From assembly GCA_050329975.1 (NCBI GenBank), contig JBHJOG010000304.1, forward strand, positions 1-23,085: a stretch of 23,085 bases of DNA. Reading direction: 5' to 3'. Shown piece by piece: positions 1-6,510 of this stretch; the first letter of the stretch is position 1, and the number at the start of each line of letters is the position of its first letter. Source of the stretch: CALKHQ01 sp050329975. Lineage in GTDB: Bacteria > Pseudomonadota > Alphaproteobacteria > CALKHQ01. The notes under the pieces are model-generated. The model saw nothing but the letters and a program-made list of their open reading frames with translations, did no database searches and was not told where the DNA came from. The position numbers and the translations under genes were made by a program.

Positions 1-54
1 CGTCGCGGACCCGCGCCCGCGGCGGCCCGGTCGGCGCTGGGCTGGTCTGTCCAT
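1..54 (-). CDS. start of an unidentified gene, cut by the window edge
   Basis: An ATG on the minus strand at 54 opens a frame that runs off the left edge, giving an N-terminus of MDRPAQRRPGRRGRG. A clear AGGAG ribosome binding site lies 9 bases upstream, at 66-70 on the plus-strand numbering. The gene begins 35 bases after the prephenate dehydrogenase stop and has the same direction, so it is probably the next gene of the aromatic amino acid operon. The visible 18 residues are very basic, as in the cytoplasmic lead of a signal peptide or membrane anchor. In related alphaproteobacteria a DUF2125 protein often follows this cluster, but too little is visible here to say so. Confidence 0.5.
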   Translation of the reverse strand, partial: MDRPAQRRPGRRGRGSAT

Positions 55-89
55 GGCTGAATACTCCTGCACGGCGACCCCGGCGAACA

Positions 90-983
90 TCAGGGTTTCG
101 GGTTGGCAGCGACGATAGAGCGGCGGATCTGGCGGGTGCGCTCGAACATCTCGTACATCGCCGCCCCGTCGCCGCGGCGGATCGCCCGCTTGAGCCGCGT
201 CAGGTCCTCGTCGAACCGGCTCAGCACCTCGAGCACCGCATCCCGGTTGGCAAGGAAGATGTCGCGCCACATCGTCGGGTCCGAGGCGGCGATGCGGGTG
301 AAGTCGCGGAAGCCGCCGGCGGAGAACTTCACCACCTCGGCCTGCAGGTCCCGCTCCAGGTCGGTGGCGGTGCCGACGATCGTGTAGGCGATGGCGTGCG
401 GCAGATGGGAGGTCAGCGCCAGCACCAGGTCATGGTGGGCGGCATCCATCAGGTCGACCGTCATGCCGCAGCGCTCCCACAGCGCGCGCACCTTGGCCAC
501 CGCTGCCGGGTCAGCGCCTTCCGGCGGGGTCAGGATGCAGCGTCGGGCATCGAACAGCTCGGGAAAGGCGGCCTCGGGGCCCGAGTTCTCGGTGCCGGCC
601 ACCGGATGGCCGGGAACGAGGACCACGCCCGGCGGCAGGTGCGGCGCCACCTCGGCGGCGACCGTCGCCTTCACCGAGCCGACGTCGGTAACGATGGTAC
701 CCGGCGCCAGATGCGGCCCCATCGCCGCAGCCAGCGCTGGATAGGCGCCCATGGGCGCTGCGATCACCACCAGCTCCGCCCCCGCCACGGCCTGGGCCAC
801 GTCGAGCGTACCGACGTCGACCATGCCGCTGGCCAGCGCGAACAGCAGCGTGGCGTCGGAGCGCGCGCAGCCGGTGATGTGGCCGACGATACCGTCGCGC
901 TTCGCCCGCAGCGCAAGCGAACCGCCGATCAGGCCGAGGCCGACGATGGCGACCCGTCCGAAGACCGGCTCGGCGCTGCTCAT
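90..983 (-). CDS. tyrA: prephenate/arogenate dehydrogenase (TyrA/TyrC family)
   Basis: This 297-residue enzyme should oxidatively decarboxylate prephenate (or arogenate) with NAD(P)+ on the way to tyrosine. The N-terminal Rossmann fold shows the dinucleotide loop GLGLIGGS at residues 15-22 and TDVGSVK at 99-105. The family's catalytic-histidine segment is PGHPVAGTENSG at 124-135. Downstream are SHLPHAIA and FTRIAASDPTMW, both typical of the helical C-terminal domain. There is no chorismate mutase or ACT domain attached, and the length matches the monofunctional bacterial form. The start was chosen because its ATG overlaps the stop of the upstream aminotransferase gene as ATGA, a sign of translational coupling. 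Whether prephenate or arogenate is preferred cannot be read from the sequence. The longer frame that extends upstream lies inside hisC and is not used. Confidence 0.95.
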   Translation of the reverse strand: MSSAEPVFGRVAIVGLGLIGGSLALRAKRDGIVGHITGCARSDATLLFALASGMVDVGTLDVAQAVAGAELVVIAAPMGAYPALAAAMGPHLAPGTIVTDVGSVKATVAAEVAPHLPPGVVLVPGHPVAGTENSGPEAAFPELFDARRCILTPPEGADPAAVAKVRALWERCGMTVDLMDAAHHDLVLALTSHLPHAIAYTIVGTATDLERDLQAEVVKFSAGGFRDFTRIAASDPTMWRDIFLANRDAVLEVLSRFDEDLTRLKRAIRRGDGAAMYEMFERTRQIRRSIVAANPKP

Positions 984-2131
984 CGGGCCTGCAGGCAGTC
1001 GCGCAGGGCGGCGACCAGGGCCCGGTTCTGGTTCGGCAGCCCGACGGTGATCCGGAGCGAGTCGGCAAGGCCATAGGCCGCCACCGGCCGGACCAGGAAG
1101 CCGCGCGCGGCGAGGGCGGCGGCGACCTGCACCGGCGACGCGGCGGGTTTGGCGGGAAAACGCGCCAGCACGAAGTTGCCGGCATCGCCCGGCACCTGCA
1201 GGCCGAGTTCGCGGACTGCCTCCGCCAACCAGGGCCGCCATTCGGTATTGTGGGCGACCGAGCGCTGCTGGAAGCCCTCGTCGTCGAGGGCGGCTTGGGC
1301 GGCGGCCTGGGCGGCGGCGCTGGTGTTGAACGGCCCGCGAACCCGGTCCAACACCGCCGCCACCGCCGGTGGGCAATAGGCCCAGCCGAGCCGGAGCGCG
1401 GCGAGGCCGTGAAGCTTTGAGAAGGTGCGCAGCATGACCACGTTGTCGCCGGCGCCCACGCTGGCGCGGACCAACGCAGCCCCATCGTCGTAGATGTCCT
1501 GGGTCATGTATTCGGCATAGGCCGAATCGAGCACCAGCAGCACCGACGGCGGCAGGCCGGCGCGCAGGCGACGGATCTCGGCTGACGGCAGCCAGGTGCC
1601 GGTGGGGTTGTTCGGGTTGGCGAGATAGACGACCGTCGTGCCCGGCACCGATCCGGCGGCGATCAAACCGTCGACGCTCGCGGTGTAGTCGGCTTCGGGC
1701 ACCGGCACCGGCGTCGCACCCACCGCCAGCGCCGAAAGGTGGTACATCAGGAAGCCGTACTGACTGTAGACCACCCGGTCGCCGACGCCGGCATAGGCGC
1801 GCGCCAGCAGCGCGATCAACTCGTCCGAGCCGGCACCGCACACGATCCGATCGGCCTCCAGCCCGTGGCAGTCGGCGATCGCCGCACGCAGCGCCACCGC
1901 GCCGCCGTCCGGGTAGAGGTGGAGTTCGCCGGCCAGGTCGCGATAGGCCTCGCGTGCCCGCGGCGAGCAGCCGAGCGGGTTCTCGTTGGACGCCAGTCGG
2001 ACCGGGTTGTCATGCCCCTCCGCCGCCTGCGCGCCCGGAACATAGGGCGCGATGTCGAGGATACCGGGCCGCGGGCGGGGAGAGGCGCTCGGAAGCGCAA
2101 TCCGTGCAGCCATGCCCGCCGGCTCAGCCAT
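980..2131 (-). CDS. hisC: histidinol-phosphate / aromatic aminotransferase (HisC family)
   Basis: This is a PLP-dependent class I/II aminotransferase of about 383 residues. The opening ILDIAPYVPG, followed by RLASNENPLG, is the classic HisC N-terminus. YLANPNNPTGTW is the cofactor-binding Asn motif, and TFSKLHGLAALRLGWAY carries the Schiff-base lysine and the conserved phosphate-binding arginine. It sits between chorismate mutase and prephenate dehydrogenase rather than among histidine genes. That context suggests it transaminates phenylpyruvate, 4-hydroxyphenylpyruvate or prephenate, possibly alongside histidinol phosphate; this is inference. The chosen ATG at 2131 overlaps the upstream gene's stop by 8 bases (ATGGCTGA). 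An in-frame ATG at 2113 is an equally possible start and neither has a strong ribosome binding site. The stop overlaps tyrA by 4 bases. Confidence 0.9.
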   Translation of the reverse strand: MAEPAGMAARIALPSASPRPRPGILDIAPYVPGAQAAEGHDNPVRLASNENPLGCSPRAREAYRDLAGELHLYPDGGAVALRAAIADCHGLEADRIVCGAGSDELIALLARAYAGVGDRVVYSQYGFLMYHLSALAVGATPVPVPEADYTASVDGLIAAGSVPGTTVVYLANPNNPTGTWLPSAEIRRLRAGLPPSVLLVLDSAYAEYMTQDIYDDGAALVRASVGAGDNVVMLRTFSKLHGLAALRLGWAYCPPAVAAVLDRVRGPFNTSAAAQAAAQAALDDEGFQQRSVAHNTEWRPWLAEAVRELGLQVPGDAGNFVLARFPAKPAASPVQVAAALAARGFLVRPVAAYGLADSLRITVGLPNQNRALVAALRDCLQAR

Positions 2132-3170
2132 CGCCACCGCCCGGAGACCTGCCCCGAGCGCCACCCCGAGCGCCACTGGCCGGGATCGCACCGCCGGCAA
2201 CCGGCACCGGATAGCCGCCGAAATGGACGATGCGTCGGATATGGCCGCGGGCGGCCTCGCGCACCCCCTCGAGACGCGGGTCGTCAACGGCGATGAAGTC
2301 GTCGAGCTCGACCAGCACCCGGTTGAGCGGGCCGCTTTCGGGCACCCGCCACGAGATCAGGTCTCGCACCGTCCAGCCGGCCTGGCGCAGGCCGTCGGCG
2401 ACGCTGGCCCGGCTGTAGTCGCGATCGTACTCGACGATCAACATGGTCTTGTCCTCGCCGCTCGGCTCCGGTTCGACCCCGGCCGCCACCGCCAGCGCAC
2501 CGGCGCGCGCCAGCCGGGGCGAGTCCGGCGTGATGAACGGCAACCTGGCACAGATTCGCGGCTGCGGCCCGTCGACGTCCAGCATCTGCGCCCACCAGGG
2601 CGACGGGTCGTCGTCCGAGGGCGCCGGCATCACCACCAGGGTCCGCTCGTTCTCCCGCAGACGGCGCAGGATCACGGGCATCTCCGGGCAATATTCGAGC
2701 TTCGGGGCCGAGCCGAAATGTTCCCGGCTCAAGTCCCACACCGTCGCATCGCCGCCGATCAGGACGGTCAGCCCGCCCTGGTGCGCCTCGATCGCCCCGG
2801 CGATCAACTCCCGCCAGATTCTGGTCACCGAGACCACCGGCACCTCGCCGCCCAGCTTGCCGATCATCGAGCGGATGATCTGAGCCTCGCGCGCCGGCCG
2901 TACCGGCCGGCTGTTGCCCTCGGCCTTCTTCGCCACCGCAACCTGCCGTGACAACGCGGTGCGCTGGCGGATCAGGTCGCAGAGGGCACTGTCGATGGAA
3001 TCGATCTGGACGCGGATCGCCGCCAGGTCCGCCGCCTCCGTTTCGCTGGCGGGGGCACTGTCCTGTCCCGCGCCGTCGGCCATCGCGGCGCCGGGCGACC
3101 CTGAACCGGGCATTGCGGCGTTGGGCACCGGTTCGCCGGAGGTCGCGTTGTCCGAGGCTTTGGCAGGCAT
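2124..3170 (-). CDS. chorismate mutase (AroQ type) with degenerate prephenate dehydratase / ACT-like tail
   Basis: The first gene of the minus-strand aromatic operon encodes up to 348 residues. Residues about 49-130 form an AroQ helical chorismate mutase domain: LAAIRVQIDSIDSALCDLI, a lysine in AVAKK (81) and the pair R94-E95, matching the usual active-site positions. Residues about 134-235 look like a prephenate dehydratase fold (LTVLIGGDATVWDLSREHFG), but I find no TRF catalytic motif. Residues about 242-325 resemble the PheA ACT domain: ISWRVPESGPLNRVLVELDD, where ESGP stands in for the ESRP phenylalanine-binding motif, ending FGGYPVPV. It therefore probably makes prephenate but may not dehydrate it, and the tail may be regulatory. 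The first 45 residues are low complexity and the start is uncertain: ATGs at 3113 and 3083 are also in frame and none has a good ribosome binding site. The C-terminus is Gly/Arg-rich. Confidence 0.85.
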   Translation of the reverse strand: MPAKASDNATSGEPVPNAAMPGSGSPGAAMADGAGQDSAPASETEAADLAAIRVQIDSIDSALCDLIRQRTALSRQVAVAKKAEGNSRPVRPAREAQIIRSMIGKLGGEVPVVSVTRIWRELIAGAIEAHQGGLTVLIGGDATVWDLSREHFGSAPKLEYCPEMPVILRRLRENERTLVVMPAPSDDDPSPWWAQMLDVDGPQPRICARLPFITPDSPRLARAGALAVAAGVEPEPSGEDKTMLIVEYDRDYSRASVADGLRQAGWTVRDLISWRVPESGPLNRVLVELDDFIAVDDPRLEGVREAARGHIRRIVHFGGYPVPVAGGAIPASGARGGARGRSPGGGDG

Positions 3171-3251
3171 TGCTGTGCTGTCGTGGTTGCGATCGCGGGA
3201 GGCCAGTAGTAGCCATCGCCAAATCGGAACGCAAAAGGAAAGCTCGTGTGA

Positions 3252-3330
3252 CGGCGGCCCTTGCCCCCACCGGCAAGCTGTGTCAGCTTCCGCCGCCCTC
3301 GTGCGACCGACCGGGCGGGATCCTTCCGCC
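3252..3330 (+). promoter_or_regulatory. structured leader of metX with competing hairpins
   Basis: Just upstream of metX the plus strand can form CTTGCC (3260-3265) with GGCAAG (3272-3277), or AAGCTG (3275-3280) with CAGCTT (3284-3289). Both stems are perfect 6-bp pairings and they share bases AAG, so they exclude each other. An outer stem pairs CGGCGG (3252-3257) with CCGCCG (3290-3295). A further hairpin pairs GGCGG (3314-3318) with CCGCC (3326-3330). The layout is that of an attenuator or switch, but there is no match by eye to the SAM-II riboswitch that often precedes metX/metA in this class. GC-rich DNA forms such stems easily, so function is unproven. Confidence 0.3.
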
Positions 3331-3355
3331 GGGATCGCACCGCCGGCGCGACGCC

Positions 3356-4534
3356 ATGAGCCAGACCACGACCGTCCGCAACGCCGACCTCTATATCCAG
3401 GACCTGCCCGGACATCGCGTCCGGCTGGCGGAGGATGCGCCGTTGGTGCTCGGCTGCGGCGCCTCGCTGAGCCCGGTCACCATCGCCTACCAGACCTATG
3501 GCACGCTGAACGCTGAGCGGACCAATGCGGTCCTGGTCTGCCATGCGCTCACCGGCGACCAGTTCGCGGCCGAGGTGCATCCGATTACCGGCAAGGACGG
3601 CTGGTGGTCGATGATGATCGGGCCCGGCAAACCGATCGATACCGACCGCCTGTTCGTGATCTGCGCCAACGTGCTGGGCGGCTGCATGGGCTCCAGCGGC
3701 CCGCTGGAGATCAATCCGGCGACCGGCGAGCCCTGGACGCTGGACTTCCCGGTGATCACCGTCGGCGACATGGTCAGGGCGCAGAAGCTGCTGGTGGACC
3801 ATCTGGGCATCGAGCGGCTGTTCTGCGTGATCGGCGGCTCGATGGGCGCGATGCAGGTGCTGCAATGGGCGGCCGACTATCCGCACGCGGTGGCGACGGC
3901 GGTTCCGATCGCGGGCTCGGCCCGGCATTCGGCACAGAACATTGCCTTTCATGAAGTCGGCCGGCAGGCGATCATGGCCGACCCGGACTGGTGCGGCGGC
4001 GCCTATGCCGCCCAGGGCAAGACCCCGACCCGCGGGCTTTCGGTGGCGCGGATGACCGCGCACATCACCTATCTCTCCGAACAGACCCTGCACCGCAAAT
4101 TCGGCCGCCGGCTGCAGAACCGCCAGGCGGTGAGCTACGGCTTCGAGGCCGACTTCCAGGTCGAGAGCTACCTCCGCCACCAGGGGATCACCTTCGTCGA
4201 CCGTTTCGACGCCAACAGCTATCTCTACATCACCCGGGCGATGGACTATTTCGACCTGGCGGCGGAGCATGGCGGCACGCTGGCCAATGCGTTCCGAGAG
4301 ACGCCGGTGCGGTTCTGCGTGATTTCGTTCAGCAGCGACTGGCTGTTCCCGACCTCGGAAAGCCGCGACCTGGTGCGGGCGCTGAACGCAGTCGCCGCCA
4401 ATGTCAGCTTCTCCGAGATCGACAGCGACAAGGGCCACGACGCCTTCCTGCTCGACGAGCCCGCCTTCCACCAGACGCTGAGCGGCTTCCTCAAGGGCGC
4501 CGCCCGTCAGTTGGGGGTCAAGCCGCCGGCCTGA
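3356..4534 (+). CDS. metX: homoserine O-acyltransferase MetX
   Basis: This 392-residue alpha/beta-hydrolase-fold enzyme transfers an acyl group from acyl-CoA to homoserine, the committed step of methionine synthesis. Family landmarks are VCHALTGDQFAAE at 61-73, NVLGGCMGSSGP at 105-116, and the nucleophile elbow GGSMGAMQ with Ser162. The other triad members are probably Asp328 (SSDWLFP) and His361 (GHDAF). Length and motifs fit MetX well. Acetyl- versus succinyl-CoA use cannot be settled here, since proteobacterial MetX proteins include both types. The start was chosen at MSQTTTVRN because the upstream extension is low complexity and antisense to the chorismate mutase gene; no strong ribosome binding site is visible. 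metW, which commonly follows metX in proteobacteria, is absent. A cystathionine gamma-synthase-type gene lies 16 kb away, at 20279-21448. Confidence 0.95.
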   Translation: MSQTTTVRNADLYIQDLPGHRVRLAEDAPLVLGCGASLSPVTIAYQTYGTLNAERTNAVLVCHALTGDQFAAEVHPITGKDGWWSMMIGPGKPIDTDRLFVICANVLGGCMGSSGPLEINPATGEPWTLDFPVITVGDMVRAQKLLVDHLGIERLFCVIGGSMGAMQVLQWAADYPHAVATAVPIAGSARHSAQNIAFHEVGRQAIMADPDWCGGAYAAQGKTPTRGLSVARMTAHITYLSEQTLHRKFGRRLQNRQAVSYGFEADFQVESYLRHQGITFVDRFDANSYLYITRAMDYFDLAAEHGGTLANAFRETPVRFCVISFSSDWLFPTSESRDLVRALNAVAANVSFSEIDSDKGHDAFLLDEPAFHQTLSGFLKGAARQLGVKPPA

Positions 4535-4557
4535 CGATCGGTGGCTGCAGCGGCGGG

Positions 4558-4570
4558 GGGTCCGGGACCC
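4558..4570. terminator. short hairpin between convergent metX and terB-like gene
   Basis: GGGTC (4558-4562) pairs perfectly with GACCC (4566-4570) around a 3-base loop, 24 bases after the metX stop and 36 bases from the convergent gene's stop. The position suits a two-way terminator, but no T-run follows on either strand and the stem is short. Confidence 0.25.
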
Positions 4571-4605
4571 TTCCGTCGCCCATCCCGACCAGTCGACGAA
4601 CGCGC

Positions 4606-5010
4606 TCAGGCCGACGTGTGTCTGACGCGGGCGCCGTGCTCGATGGCGGCGGCGGAGAGGCGGGGGATGTCGAGCCGGTGGCGGATCATCTCCAGCATCC
4701 GCAGTTCCTCCTGGCTGGCGGTGCCGTCGGCCGCGACGATGTCGCAGGCCAGCGCATAGGCGGTCTCGCGCAGGCGCGCGGGCAACGCTTCCCGGACGTC
4801 GTCGAGCATGGCGTCGAGGCCGTCGTCCGCGTTCAGCCGCTCGGCGCAGGCCGCCGCGGTCGAGGGAAGCTGCTCGGCGTCGAAATCCCGGAATGCGGGC
4901 AGGTGGCGCACGATGTCGCCGATCGTCATCAACTCCGAATCGGTCATTTCCCGATCCGCGGCCGAAGCCATGACCATGATGTAGACAAGCGCCGCTTGCG
5001 CATCCAGCAT
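4606..5010 (-). CDS. TerB-like (tellurite-resistance fold) family protein
   Basis: A 134-residue all-helical protein with features of the TerB/COG3793 family: VMASAADREMTDSE near the N-terminus and a second, similar acidic turn, VAADGTASQEELRMLEMIR, near the C-terminus. The paired acidic D-x-E loops at the ends of the two helical repeats are the usual TerB hallmark. An AGGAG ribosome binding site at 5020-5024 (plus-strand numbering) supports the ATG at 5010. The gene stands alone, converging on metX and diverging from the AEC permease. The name comes from tellurite plasmids, but chromosomal single-domain members in alphaproteobacteria have no established role, and nothing here (no terC, terD or terZ) indicates metal resistance. 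Cytosolic; no signal or membrane segment. Confidence 0.8.
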   Translation of the reverse strand: MLDAQAALVYIMVMASAADREMTDSELMTIGDIVRHLPAFRDFDAEQLPSTAAACAERLNADDGLDAMLDDVREALPARLRETAYALACDIVAADGTASQEELRMLEMIRHRLDIPRLSAAAIEHGARVRHTSA

Positions 5011-5071
5011 TGTGTTCCGCTCCTGATGGGGCAGGCGCCCCCGTTTTGCGTCCGTTGCATTGCGAACCGGG

Positions 5072-5099
5072 TTCTAGTCCGCCCGCGGAGGCCCGTCCA
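5072..5099 (-). promoter_or_regulatory. possible promoter of the TerB-like gene
   Basis: Read on the minus strand, TGGACG (5099-5094) and CTAGAA (5077-5072) are separated by 16 bases. This is close to the alphaproteobacterial housekeeping pattern of TTGAC plus a loosely conserved -10 box. It lies about 60 bases before the ATG. Judged by eye only. Confidence 0.25.
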
Positions 5100-5249
5100 G
5101 CCATCGCGAGTTACGGCGGCCGACCCGGCCCCGTCAAGCACTGCGGCGTGTCTCTTGCACCAACCGGCGGCAGAAGGCGGTCGCGCAATCGACAGCGCCC
5201 GGATTGCACCCTATCAAGCGGGTCTGCCCGATACAGGATCCCCAGCGCC

Positions 5250-6224
5250 ATGCAGACGATCATCGAGGTGGCCCTGCCGATCTTCGCGATCATCGCCGCC
5301 GGCTACGGCTGCGGCCGTGCCGGGGTGCTCGGCGAGGCGAGTTCCGAGGCGCTCAACCGCTATGTCTACTACGTGGCGCTGCCGGCGCTGTTCTTCGTCT
5401 CTACCGCGAGTGCTCCGCTTGCCACGGTGTTCAACGGGCCGCTGATCGCCGCCTTCATGGGCGGGCTGGCGTTGAGCGCGGCGCTCGCGGTCGGCATCGG
5501 GACGCCGCTGTTCCGGCTTGGCGGACGCGAGCGCGTACTGCACGGCATGGCCGCGATCTTCTCCAACACCGGCTACATGGGGATACCGCTTCTGACCGCC
5601 CTGTTCGGCGCGCCCGGAATCCTGCCGGCAGTGATCGGTACCCTGTGTACCGGCGCGGTGGTCATGCCGCTGACCATGGCCGCGTTGCAGCTGGCGGGAC
5701 CAGCAGCCGACAGCGGGGAGACCGGCGGCGAGGCCGGGAGCGAAGGGCTGCTCCGGACCGCCGGCGTGGTCGCGCGCAACCCACTCGTGGTCGCCACCGC
5801 GCTCGGCGTCGGCTGGGCGCTGGCCTTCGACCCCGGCACGCTGCCGGTTCCGGCAACCCGCTTCCTCGACATGCTGGCGGTGACCGCCGGCCCCTGCGCG
5901 CTGTTCGCGATGGGCCTGTTCATGGTCGGGCGGTCGATCACCCGCGGGCTGGCGGAGAGCCTGTGGCTGACGCTGGTGAAGCTGGTGGTGCAGCCGACCC
6001 TGACCTTCGCGCTCGCTGTCCTGGTCCTCGACCTCGACCCGTTCCTCACGGCCTGCGCGGTGATCCTCGCCGGCCTGCCCACCGGCACGCTCGTCTTCAT
6101 CGTGGCGCAGAAGTCGGGGATCTACGTCCAGCGGGCCACAGCGACGATCATCATCACCACCGCCGTGGCGGTAGCCAGCCTGAGTACGATCCTGCTGTTG
6201 TTCGAGGAGACGATCGGCCGGTAA
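5250..6224 (+). CDS. AEC-family (auxin efflux carrier-like) permease
   Basis: A 324-residue integral membrane protein made of two halves of hydrophobic helices, about ten in all, with a hydrophilic loop near residues 150-170 (DSGETGGEAGSEG). Family marks include IFAIIAAGYGCGRAG in helix 1, ALPALFF in helix 2, IFSNTGYMGIPLL in the conserved NxGYmGiP segment near residues 105-117, and LPTGTLVFIVAQ in the second half. Bacterial AEC proteins export or import carboxylates such as malate or malonate, but the substrate cannot be told from sequence. The start MQTIIEVALPIF puts the first helix at the N-terminus as in the family, with AGGA at 5235-5238 as a weak ribosome binding site. It diverges from the TerB-like gene and stands alone, with no obvious metabolic partner. 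Confidence 0.88.
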   Translation: MQTIIEVALPIFAIIAAGYGCGRAGVLGEASSEALNRYVYYVALPALFFVSTASAPLATVFNGPLIAAFMGGLALSAALAVGIGTPLFRLGGRERVLHGMAAIFSNTGYMGIPLLTALFGAPGILPAVIGTLCTGAVVMPLTMAALQLAGPAADSGETGGEAGSEGLLRTAGVVARNPLVVATALGVGWALAFDPGTLPVPATRFLDMLAVTAGPCALFAMGLFMVGRSITRGLAESLWLTLVKLVVQPTLTFALAVLVLDLDPFLTACAVILAGLPTGTLVFIVAQKSGIYVQRATATIIITTAVAVASLSTILLLFEETIGR

Positions 6225-6312
6225 GGCAATGCATCGGAGCAAATGGAAGGCAACGGTGTTTCATAGAGGATGAGACAGTCAGGCTTTTGCCCGATGTTAG
6301 AGACGATGACAA

Positions 6313-6324
6313 TTAACCTTAATC
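6313..6324 (+). promoter_or_regulatory. CtrA-like TTAACC/TTAATC direct repeat
   Basis: TTAACC (6313-6318) is followed directly by TTAATC (6319-6324) in an AT-rich patch of an otherwise GC-rich gap. TTAACC is the core half-site bound by the alphaproteobacterial cell-cycle regulator CtrA. The full TTAA-N7-TTAA spacing is not present, so this is only a half-site suggestion. Confidence 0.18.
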
Positions 6325-6364
6325 ATGATGGCGCCGACGGCCACCCGGATGCGCCACATTCATT

Positions 6365-6398
6365 TCTTATTGCTCACAAATGCGATTCAGCAATAAGA
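6365..6398. promoter_or_regulatory. perfect 10-bp inverted repeat overlapping a possible promoter
   Basis: TCTTATTGCT (6365-6374) is repeated inverted as AGCAATAAGA (6389-6398) with a 14-base spacer. On the plus strand TTGCTC (6370-6375) and ATAAGA (6393-6398) are 17 bases apart, a plausible -35/-10 pair, and each arm covers one box. The arm centres are 24 bp apart, just over two helix turns, as for a dimeric repressor. The dyad lies in the 286-base gap between the AEC permease and the histidine kinase, 113 bases before the kinase start. It could instead be an RNA hairpin ending the permease transcript. The gap holds no convincing gene. Confidence 0.5.
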
Positions 6399-6465
6399 TG
6401 GTGCTGCCCACGAAGGGCGATACTGCTTAGCGTAGCCTCGGGGGACGATGCGCAAAGCGGGGTAA

Positions 6466-6491
6466 GGCGGCAACGATCGGGTCGTTGCGCC
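6466..6491 (+). promoter_or_regulatory. stem-loop in the histidine kinase leader
   Basis: GCAACGA (6470-6476) pairs with TCGTTGC (6482-6488) around loop TCGGG. The stem extends by GGC/GCC (6466-6468 with 6489-6491) after one bulged base. It ends 5 bases before the AGGA at 6497-6500 that serves the GTG start, so it could influence kinase translation. Confidence 0.35.
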
Positions 6492-6510
6492 GCTTCAGGA
6501 TGGCAGGTTT

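Noticed and set aside
3171..3355. SAM-II riboswitch before metX
   Set aside because: I looked for the conserved core of the metA/SAM-II motif and did not find it; only unrelated hairpins are present.
2972..5104. Very long open frames opposite metX, the kinase, ileS and others
   Set aside because: They are antisense to genes with intact family motifs, have Arg/Pro/Gly-rich or His/Gln-rich shadow composition, and lack ribosome binding sites. GC-rich codon use leaves such frames open.
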